From Sipunculus nudus (taxonomy: Eukaryota > Annelida > Sipuncula > Golfingiida > Sipunculidae), in contig CM049310.1 of assembly GCA_026874595.1 (NCBI GenBank), positions 38,693,558-38,757,557 on the forward strand: a DNA stretch of 64,000 nt, given 5' to 3'. The notes below the pieces were generated by a model. That model had not been told where the DNA came from, did no database searches, and saw only the letters and a program-made list of their open reading frames with translations. Both the position numbers and the translations under genes were made by a program. Shown here in pieces: positions 1 through 11,691 of the stretch (position 1 is its first letter; each line of letters opens with the position of its first letter).

Positions 1-951
1 ATACGTCAGTAAACAATCTTTAACAAAAATGGAAAAGTTACAGTCACAACTACTAAAGGTCGGTATTGGTTTACATAAATATTGCAAAAGTTCTCCCATT
101 TTGAAAGCACTGAATGTATGCATGTAGGATACAAAAAACAGTTGAATTGAATGGTCTTGATTTAACATGCGCCATCTTTAGTAATAACTCTCGCGCCAGG
201 CCTTTTTATACATATAAAATGAATATGCATGCTTGTGGCAAACTGAGTGGTCATTCTGATCTCATTGCAAGATCAAAAGAAACGTGTTTTAAATATGGTA
301 TATGTTTTCTCAAATATATTTTTTATAAGGAGTACAAGCAAAGGGTAAAAAAGGAATTGAAATATGATGTCAATGATGGAATGTCAGATTCCGTTCGGCA
401 GTTATTGGTCAGTCACGCCCCTTATAATAAATATATCTTAAACATGCTTCTGACACCATTTTAATATATTGTTTTATGTATAATACGGTGTCTTATCTGT
501 GGTTTTACTGTTCTTATTACTTCATATTTTATTGTGTTTTATGGTCATGTACTCTTCTTCTGAAGGCTTAATAAACTATTATTATTATTATTATAATTAA
601 ACATTATATTATTAAATAAAGCTTTAATTTTGATATAATGGCATTCGTGGTCTTTTTTTGCTAATGTGCACGTTCACTTTTAATTCAAATTCAAATGGAC
701 TTAAAAGACAGCTTTGTGCTTGATTCACCATTGCCCTGCTATTGACTCATCAATTCAACTAAAATCATTCTCCTTTATATGGACATAGACATGCCACAGA
801 GGCGGCAGTACCTACAAGGTACTCATCTCAGCACTGATGGTTTTCATAAGGAAGAATTACAGAAAGATTCATGTATTTGCCATGTTTACAATACGAATAT
901 TATTAATCGGGCTTTTAACCGTTATTTTTTATGATATTTTCACTTAAACAG
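1..951. other. Probable HGSNAT intron, with a possible LINE 3' tail
   Basis: I see no exon here. The first recognisable HGSNAT exon begins at 952 in mid-codon, so the gene must start upstream of the window and this stretch is most simply intron. Positions about 370-600 end in a short ATT-rich run after a 'ggcttaataaac' segment, which looks like the 3' tail of a non-LTR element. A 116-codon frame at 114-464 has no recognisable domain, and I do not call it a gene. Confidence 0.4.
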
Positions 952-3900
952 ATTCAGCATGGCCAGTATTATATTCCTGAACTATGGAGGGGGCGGGTAC
1001 TGGTATTTTCAACATGCTGCATGGGACGGATTAACCCCTGCCGACCTATTTTTCCCATGGTAAGTTACATTCTACAAATTTTGACGCCACTTATTGGCGA
1101 CTACATGTGTAAACTGTATGCTCCAACATTATTCCCTTTTCGTGAAATGCAGGTGATTTTAATTGTCCATTCTACACTTCTTTCCATCCAGTGTTATCGA
1201 AAGTAAAGACAGTTGACATAAAAGGAGAGAACACTTCGTTTTGGCAAAACAATAAAATGGAATAAATCCTACAATAATTTGAGGACGAGGGCGCGGTCAT
1301 CATTAAAGCGTTCCTATGGCTTCTTGTACTTAGAAGACACGGGTCTTAAACCCCTACACTCTCTCCGCAGGTACATTTTTACTTTGAGACTGTCCTCGGA
1401 GTACCTCTCTGTCTCGTTTCCGTGCCCTTATTAATCCCAACCCCCCCCCCCCCAACCCCCCAAAAAAAAAATTTCGGAACCGCTCACCGGGCGGCCATTT
1501 TGGATATAGACTTAAACGAGGGATGAGGGATTCTTGGGTATAAGTCTCAAGTGATTTTTTTTAGATGCCGGAAGGTTAGTTTACAATGGATTAAACATAG
1601 TTAGTTTCATTTATTTAATAAAACATTCAAAATTTACCAGAACGCCATAATAATCAATGGTTAGTCGGTTAAAGGTCACTGGTGACGCGACTCGTCATTA
1701 TTTATAATTCAGGTTCATGTTCATGCTGGGGACCTCCATCGTGTTCGGCTTCAGGGGTATGTTTCGTCAGGGACACTCCAAGTTTTATATTTTCTTCCGG
1801 ATCGTCAAGCGGGCCGCTACCCTGTTCATCCTAGGGGGCGCTATGGCTCGCTGGTGTGAGTATCACATATTTTATCATCATCATCATCGTCGTCATTTTC
1901 ATCATCATCTTTGTTGTCATCGTCGTCGTAATCGGCGTCATCATCATAATAATCATCATCGTCATCGTCATCATCATCATCGTCGTCGTCGTGGTCATCA
2001 TCGTCATCATCATTTCATCATCATTACCACCACCACCGTCGTCGTCATCATCGTCGTCGTCGTTATCATCATCATCCTCATCGTCATCATCATCATCATC
2101 ATCATCCTCCTCATCATCCTCATCGTCATCATCATCATCCTTATCATCATCATTATCATCATTATCATCATCATCATCACCACTACCACCGTCGTTGTCA
2201 TCATCATCGTCGTCGTCAGCATCATCATCATCATCATCGTCGTCGTCGTCGTCATAATCATCATCATCATCATCACCATCGTCATCAACATTATCATCTT
2301 GTCGTCGTCATCATCATCATCGTCATCATCATCATCGTCGTCGTCATAATAATAATCATCATCATCATCATCACCATCGTCATCAACATTATCATCATCG
2401 TCGTCGTCGTCATAATCATCATTATCATCATCGTCGTCGTCATTATCATCATCATCTTCTTAGTCATCATCATTATCATCATCATCATCATCATCGTCGT
2501 CGTCATCACCATTATCATCGTCGTCATCATCATCATCGTAGTCATCGTCGTGGTCCTCATCATCGGCATCATCATCATCATCGTTATCATCATAATCATC
2601 ATCAGCAGCAGCGGCAGCATCACAATCATCAGCAGCAGACATTATTTAGACACTGTATTTATCACTTAGAGATAACTGTACACAGACAGACTGTACACAG
2701 ACAATATGTAAAGACATAATTTAAACAATTGTATATTAATATATGTTTGTGTGTATGCATACGTTAATTTAATTTTGTAAACCATTACATCTTTTGCAGA
2801 ATTTAAAGTTCTTAATTATTTTAAATTATAATTAAATACAAGAAAAACAGCGAGGGACAAACAAAAATGTAATTAAAATTTCTAAAATGATTTTTAACAA
2901 AGGATTAGCACAAAGAATAAATATGAACACCATTAAAACTACTGAACCTTTTTTTTGGCTCTTAGAAATCATTAAACTGTTCACTTAAATTCGAAATTGT
3001 TTATCTGAAAAAAATCACAAGTTTAAATCAAACATAATAAATCATTATTCACTACGTTGGTATTTTACCTTGAATAGTTTGAAAGAAAGGACAGTCCTAT
3101 AATTCAGAATATTATTAATAGTATAAATCAGTTACCTTGTTTTACATTTCAGATGATTTGGACGGGTACGTCCGTATACCCGGCATACTTCAGATGCTTG
3201 GCGTCACCTACTTAGTCGTAGCATCAATACATCTCTTATTTGTAAAGAATCCCATGCAGGAGAGCAAACAGGTAGTTGCTATAATGATCACAAATCACTT
3301 TGTATCTATGGATTCATAAAATTTCGTCAACTTAAAACTCCATTGTTTTTTCGTCAAAAGATGTTCATGTGTTTGTTAATATCTAGATTCCTCATACTTT
3401 CTATATGGTAGACACTCTCCTCACGGTCGGTTACTCCAGTTATTGCACAAGGCCAAAAATCTGACCAATGACAACGGGTGTCTCAGTGTAATCCGGCCAA
3501 TTAGAGCCGGTGTCGCATATTTGAATCAGGGACTGGATGCACAATGCTATACCGAGCTCTCATTGGTCTGGTAACAATTCTTTCCACTGTGCCCACCCTA
3601 GTGGTTATGCCCTGAGAACATTTGATAGCTTTAAAATATTGGCAATGTCATGGTCTATCTGTTTATGTTCTCATAGGAGAAGACACCGCGTTGGTACCAG
3701 GATATAACTGATTACTGGCCAGAGTGGATCATCATGCTGGGAGTTGTAGCCACGTACCTGGGTCTGACCTTCGGTCTGTACGTTCCAGGCTGTCCAAGGT
3801 AATCTCACTATAACTTACTGACAGATATGTAAAATATTAGCAGTAGTTTCTGCACTACAATGGTAACAACAAGCGCCTGAGTGACAGTGACTAATCCAGT

Positions 3901-6900
3901 AAGTAATTAACTGAAACTTTTAAGGAAAGGAGACCAAAGTTGTAATCTTAAGTCTTCCCTACGGGTCATTTATTTATATATTTCGTGCCCCTAGGAATTG
4001 CATATTTTGTCATATTTATACGTCGCGATTTTAGCGACTCGCACGATGTATGGAGCTAATCTCGGAAAGACTTGACAGAGTGGTAATACAACTTGGCTTG
4101 AAAAATATTAAATATCTAAAATTGTGTCAACAAATTTCATATGTTATAGTAAGAAAACAGAATTCAACCAGCGACAAAGATAGAAAATGTAAATAATTTT
4201 GTCATGTGCTCTTGTATTTGACGGTTATTGTCCCCCACTTCCTTCGAACGGGGGACATTGATATTGGTTTTTCTGTCTGTCTGTCTGTCCGTCCATCCGT
4301 CCGTCCGTCAGCCCGTTTTCGCTTCTGTGCGATAACTTTTCTAAATGTTATTCAATTTCATTCAAATCTAGGTCACTGATTGCTCTCATGTATACCTTGG
4401 TTGGGATAGGTTTTGGAGTGACTGTCTGAAAACTTATTCTCACCAACTGAAAAAAAAACCAATAAAAAATTGAATTTTTTTCCCCATTTCCCAACCAAAA
4501 TTACGACATGTGGAGACAACTTAAGGGGACCCTGATAACAGCCACTTTTCATGGGGATACATATTCAGGCCAGAATAAAAACTAAAAGATTGATAGGGCA
4601 AGCATGAATGAAGCGGAGGACATAAATTCCAGGAATTCGCTTGATGCGATTGAATCCGGGTAGATTAAAGTAAAAGACAGGAAATCACATTGGAACTGTG
4701 ACTTGTTTTATTGCACTGTTATATTCTTCACTCGCACGAGTGAAGTCTTTACTTATCTTTGCCGGATATGCCTATGTGTGGCTTATCAAGTTGTATAATG
4801 CTTCACTGGCAAACACAAAGGTGTTACCGTGTTTTCCGAGATTTTTCGCATTTATTGGTTATAAGCCTTTTATTTGACAATTTTCTGTTAATTTACAAAA
4901 AAGGGTTTTTTTTTCAGGGGTTACTTGGGTCCAGGAGGAAACCACAACGGCGGGAGGTATTTCAACTGTACAGCGGGCGCTCACGGCTACATCGACCGCC
5001 TGGTCCTCACGGAGAGGTTCATCTTCCGCTGGAGTGACATAAAGGCAAGTTAGACTGTACACGTGATTAAAGGAAAACCCATGTAATTTTCGTACTTAAC
5101 AAATCGCTGCCAAAGGTTTACTACATGTGCTCTGTTACGCTGGCTGTCCTTTTCCGACATTCATTTTAGTATTAACTTCGAGTCCGAGTCCTGGGAATGT
5201 CAAGTGTCTTAAGCACACTTAGATAAAATGACTTTCAACATAATTATATACTGTATGCAAACAACGGCTTAATACCATAATAGCTCCCGGCAATCTTATA
5301 ACCTAAAAATCAAGTTACTGTGTTTGATAATTTCAAAATACTAGTAATATAATGAGTGATCGTAAAGTTGGTCATAAAAATCATTTAGCTATAATTTATA
5401 TCCTAATTGCTGAGTACTTTTTGAAGGAATTTGTCGATATATATACATTCTCAATGCGGCTGTCATTTGTTTGGCAAAGCATAATTATCTGTCTTGATAT
5501 AGTTGTTCAACACATAATGACTTATCAGTATACCATAGCTAAACTATTATAGCCACAGTATTTTAAGTGGTAACAAATGAAGTAAAGCATGTTCTACCTT
5601 TGTACCGGGTGAAATATCATGTTTCTGCTAGCAGGTGGCATATCAGGGATGATTTTATACCATGTGTAATATCATATATTTGGGCCAGGTGAAATATCAG
5701 GGATTTTGTGCCAGGTGTAATATCAAGGATTTTGTATCGTTGAAATATCATCATTTTATACCTTGTGAAATATCAGGGATTTTGTTCTAGGTGTAATATC
5801 AAGGATTTTGTACCAGGTGAACTATCAGGGGTTTTATACCGGGGGATATCAGCATTTTGTCCCATGTGAAGTAAAAGGGATTTTTTTCTAGATGTAATAT
5901 CAGGGATTTTGTACCAGATAATATATCAGGAATTTTGTTCCAGGTGTAATATCGGAGATTTTGTACGAGGTGAATTTATCAGGAATTTGTACAGGGTGAA
6001 ATATCAGTATTTTGTACCAGGTGTTATAGCAGGGATTTTGTTCCAGGTGAAAAGTAAGGGATTTTGGACCAGGTGTAATATCAGGGATTTCGTTCCAGGC
6101 GTAATATCAGGCATTTTGTACCAGTTGAAATATCAGCATTTTGTACCAGGTGAAATATCAGGATTTTGTTCCAGGTGTAATATCAGGGATTTTGTACCAG
6201 GTTAAATATCAGGATTTTGTTCCAGGTGTAATATCAGTGATTATGTACCAGGTGAAATATCAGGATTTGTAACAAGTGAAATATCAGCATTTTGTACCAG
6301 GTGTAATATCAGGGAATTTGTACCAGGTGAAATATCAGGATTTTGTACAAGGTGTAATATCAAGGCTTTTGTATCAAGTGAAATATCAGGATTTGTACCA
6401 AGTGAAATATCAGCATTTTGTACCAGGTGTAATATCAGGGAATTTGTACCAGGTGAAATATCAGGGTTTATACCAAGTGAAATATCAGCATTTTGTACCA
6501 GGTGTAATATCAGGGAATTTGTACCAGGTAAAATATCAGGAATTTGTACCAGGTGTAATATCAGGGAATTTGTACCAGGTGAATTATCATGATTTGTACC
6601 AAGTGAAATATCAGGGATTTTGTACCAGGTGTAATATCAGGGATTTTGTACCAGGTGAAATATCAGGGATTTTGTTTTAGGTGTAATATCAGGGATTTTT
6701 TACCAGGTGGAATATCAGGATTTGTACCAAATGAAATATCAGCATTTAGTAACAGGTGAAATATCAGGATTTTATTCCAGGTGAAATATCAGCATTTTGT
6801 ACCAGGTGAAATATCATGATTAGTACCAGGTAAAATATCAGAATTTTGTACCAGGTGAAATATCAGGGATTTTGTACCAGTTGAAATATCAGGATTTTGT

Positions 6901-9900
6901 ACCAGGTGTAATTTAGGGATTTTGTGACTGGTGAAATATCAGGATTTTGTTACAAGTGTAATATCAGGGATTTTGTACAAGGTGAAATATCAGGATTTTG
7001 CACCAGGTTAAATATAAGTATTTTGTACCAGGTGAAATATCATGGATTAGTTCCAGGTGTACTATCAGGGATTTTGTTCAAAGTGAAATATCAGGGATGA
7101 TATTGTAACAGTTGAAATATCAGGATTTTGTACCAGGTGTAATATAGGGATTTTGTACCAGGTGAAATATCATGATTCGTACCAAGTGAAATATCAGGAT
7201 TTTGTACCAGGTTAAATTCAGGATTTTGTTCCAGGTGAAATATGTGGATTTTGTACCAGGTGAAATCTCAGGATTTTGTTCAAGGTGAAATATCAGGATT
7301 TTGTTCCTGGTGTAACATCAGGGATTTTGTACCAAGTGAAATATCAGCATTTTGTTTCAGGTGAAATATCAGGGATTTTGTGCCAGGGGAAATATTAGCA
7401 TTTTGGATCAGGTGAAATATCAGGATTTTGTTTTAGGTGTAATATCAGAGATTTTGTACCGGGTGGAATATCAGGATTTTGTATCAGGTGAAATATCAGG
7501 GATTTTGTACCAGGTGTAATATAGGGATTTTGTACCAGGTGAAATATCATGATTTGTACCAAGTGATTTATCAGGATTTTGTACCAGGTGAAATTTCAGG
7601 ATTTTGTTCAAGTTGAAATATCAGGATTTTGTTCCAGGTGAAATATCAGGATTTTGTTCCTGGTGTAATATCAGGGATTTTGCACCAGGTGAAATATCAG
7701 GATTTTGTACCTTGTGTAACATCAGGGATTTTGTACCAGGTGAAATATCAGGATTTGTACCAAGTGAAATATCAGCATTTTGTTCCAGGTGAAATATCAG
7801 GGATTTTGTGCCAGGGGAAATATCAGGATTTTGTTTTAGGTGCAATATCAGAGATTTTGTACCGGGTGGAATATCAGGATTTTGTATCAGGTGAAATATC
7901 AGGGATTTTGTACCAGTTGAAATATCAGGATTTTGTACCAGGTGTAATATAGGGATTTTGTACCAGGTGAAATATCATGATTTGTACCAAGTGAATTATC
8001 AGGATTTTGTATTAGGTGAAATTCCAGGATTATGTTCAAGGTGAAATATCAGGATTTTGTTACAGGTGAAATATCAGGATTTTGTTACAGGTTAAATATA
8101 AGCATTTTGTACCAGGTGAAATATCATGGATTTATTCCAGGTGTACTATCAGGGATTTTGTTTAAAGTGAAATATCAGGGATGATATTGTACCAGGTGTA
8201 ATATCAGGGATTTCATTGTGCCAGGGGAAATATCAGGTATTTTGTTCCAGGTGTAATATCAAGGGTTTTGTACCACGTGATATATCAGGATTTTGTACCA
8301 GGTAAAACATCAGCATTTGTACCAGATGAAATATCATTGATCTTGTATCAGGTGTAAAATCAGGGATTTGTACCAGGTGAAATATCAGGAATTTGTACCA
8401 GGTGAAATATCACGGATTTTGTACCAGGTGAAATATCAGGATTTTGTACCAGGTGTAATATCAGGGATTTTTTTCCAGGTGTACTACCAGGGATTTTGTA
8501 CCGGATCAAATGTCAGGATTTTGTACCAGGTGAAATATCAGAATTTTGCACCAGGTGTAATATCAGGGATTTTGTACCAGGTGTAATATCAGGGATTTTG
8601 TTCTAGGTTTAATATCAAGGATTATATACCAGGTGTAATATCAGGGAATTTGTTCCAGGTGTAATATCTGGGATTTTGTACCAAGTGTAATATCAGGGAT
8701 TTGTACAAGGTTTTATATCAGGGATTTCGTTCAAGGTGAAATATCAGGGATGGTGTACCAGGGGAAATAGATCTATAGTAACCTTCTGATGTATATACAC
8801 TAAACATAGTTCGTGTCCGATAAAACAATTATTTATTGCTTATTCTTGTTTTATTGCTTTACAGAGAGTATATGGAACAAGACAGAGTCAAGATCCTGAA
8901 GGCATCCTGGGTCACCTGGGCTCCTCGTTTCTCTGTTTCCTGGGTCTTCAAGTAAGGGTTACTACATATAGTTCCATATTTATTTTTATTCTCAGTTTTA
9001 CGTGCGTAATCTAAAATAATCCGGGTTCCTTTTTTTCTTCAGTTGAAGTGTTGATTGGAAGCCCCCAGTTCCTCACTGGCTAGCTGCGTTTTGACCCTGT
9101 GACGTAAGAGGGTCGATCAGTCCAGTATAAAATGCCCATCGAGTCGTGTTTTCACGGCTAATCCCAGGCCTCACAGCCATGATTAAACCGGGCTGCAATG
9201 ATACATTATATCACGACACGATACGTATCCTGATACTTCACCATCTATCATACGAGACATATCAAGTATAATTTGAGTTCAGATTCGAGAAGTTGCGCTT
9301 CTTTGTTTAAGTTCGTCATGCCGTTTACTACACACTCAATAAATTATGAATCATGAAGCAGTCCCTTCAATTAGTTGAATCGTCCAGTATTATATATATA
9401 TATGAGATTAACTTGTTTCTAGGCAGTTTGCCATACTACCGCTAGACCGACAATTTTTTTTAAACTAAAAGCTGGAGGTTGCCAGTTAAATGTCTGACTT
9501 TCTAACATATGGTCAGAAATCGTCAACCTAATGATACAAGGAGATGTGAAGATTTCGACATAACATTTGACTTTGTATGGTGATATATCGGTACGCCGGT
9601 GAATCGTTACAGCTCAGGTTTACACAAACTAACAATACTTTGGTTCCTGTCACAAAGACCTGCCCTGTATATAACAAAGCATGTCATCCTGAGTATAAAA
9701 CGCCTTCCTCAATCAGCTAGGGCATGACAAAAAACATTAAAGTAATAAGAACTGTCTGTATTATCACAGCAGAACTAAAGATGTCGCCAAATGAATTGCT
9801 CCAACCCGTATGCTGTTGACTATGCCAAACAGAGTACCTACTGGAAAAGATTACTCGCAGAATCTGTAGACTGTGAATGAATAGTGGCCTCCTTCTTATA

Positions 9901-11612
9901 TGGTATCCTTTAAAACATTAATCACTCAAAAAGAGCTTTATGAGACCGAATAGTCCATATTATACAGTAAAAATGGCTGTGGCATACAATTCTAGGGATA
10001 TGATTGTATATATTTCACTTTTGTACTCAGTCGTGAATGATCCTCTATTAAGTATTTTGATATTTTATCAAAATCATGTTGGTAACATTTTAGAAACGTT
10101 TATTAGATGATACTTTTCTCGTAATGATATACTTTTACTTCTCTTTTATAGGCGGGGAAGATCATCATGTACCATAAAGACCACAAGGGGAGGATTATTC
10201 GTTGGATGATCTGGGGCGTTGTGAACGTGAGTTTTAGAGTGTGTAATTATAATTTTGTAAACCGTGAAGCGATTATAAGTACAAAATAATCATAAATACA
10301 ACATAAGTACAATATGTACCACCGAATCAAAATGTTTAACAACGCTGCAGAAATAGATAATGGGTCTTTCAGGTGATTTCCCAGTAAATTTACAGATACA
10401 CAAGCGCGACTTGATAAATTCACCACAAACTTTTTGTCATTCTCACTTCAGATGACGCAAACTATGAAATCATTCCTAGGCCACACCACCCTTCAGCCAG
10501 AGGTCGTTTTCTACTTAAAACGAACCTCTTCCTGGTAGGCACTGTGAGACGGCCGGGATTACTTGTCTCAACTGTCAAACTTTAAAATAAAAATTTGTTT
10601 CATTTCAAGGAAACATCTGTTTATAGCTCACATGTGTATGCTTACAAAATATTATTTATTCTGTGAAGTCTTCACCTCTGAAAGACAATTTTTTATGTTA
10701 CTTGCCTTTAAAAGAATTCGTATTCATCATATTTGAACGGAGTACATGTCTCTTTACTATACTTTTAAATGCGCCGCTGGTGTAAGTGGAAGCCGCAGTG
10801 CATTATGGGTTCAGATTGTGACGCTCTTAAACCTTAACAGCAGAGTTGCACTCTTGTGAGTCCGAGTCTGTGCAGCGTTCTTTTACTTTGTTTGCGGTAA
10901 AATTGCTGGTAATTTTAATAATGTAAGGTTAATTGCAAATATGTTTCCATTCAGATTGGCATCGGACTGCTGCTCTGTCAGGCCAGACAAACAGGAGGCT
11001 GGATTCCAATAAACAAATCTATGTGGTTGGTTATTTATTATATATGTTTACAGTAGTTTGTAGTTAACTGGTAAATCATTTGGGGTCACACAACAAACTA
11101 TCTAATTAAGAAAATTGACTGACAGGTTAATACCGCAGCAACTAAATTATGTAAATAGCACTAACTTTGCAGACCCAGAAGGGGTGCAGAAGACCCCTCC
11201 CCCCCTTTTTTTTACCTAAAAATTTAGAAATAAAATAATAAATGCTTAATAACTGAAGCGCCAGATGTTGCCTCTCGCACAATTTTGCTCCCTCATATAT
11301 GCATGCAAGAGTCATATCTGAAGTTTGCTATAATCCATTTCATCCCCTCATGTCCATCTGTTTTTTGCTATGAAAAGTTTTTTTTAGCAACATTTCAAGG
11401 GAAAAAAATGAAAGTGTAGTTAGAGAATTAAAGGACAACATTTTCAACAAAGTATATACCTTCCTTACATCTTGTTTAAGAAACAGAATTATATAAACAT
11501 ATCAGAAATGGATGATGTCACGCAAACATTTTAAAAATATAACCAGCTGAACCAAAGATGGGTATTCATGCAGGGACACGTCCGACACAGGTTTGGTACT
11601 AAATGTATATAT

Positions 11613-11691
<79 letters not shown>

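Noticed and set aside
114-464. 116-codon frame at the window start
   Set aside because: There is no HGSNAT similarity and no domain. It probably belongs to retroelement debris in an intron.
1854-1855. Missing micro-exon between HGSNAT exons 1713 and 3153
   Set aside because: I first used the donor at 1854, which gave a phase clash. The GTGAGT donor at 1856 restores phase and gives [14 protein letters not shown], so no exon is missing.
1717-2629. Long open frames on both strands (poly-His, poly-Asp, poly-Met/Thr)
   Set aside because: They are read-outs of the ATC/GTC triplet array in an intron. Only the first part (1713-1855) is coding.
5909-8586. Repeat proteins of KYQDFVPG type
   Set aside because: They come from the 26 bp minisatellite in an intron. 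Frames appear on both strands and lack any start context or splice relation to HGSNAT.
5600-8770. CRISPR-like regular repeats
   Set aside because: The units are contiguous with no spacers, and the genome is eukaryotic. The same applies to the 35 bp array at 17.9-18.6 kb.
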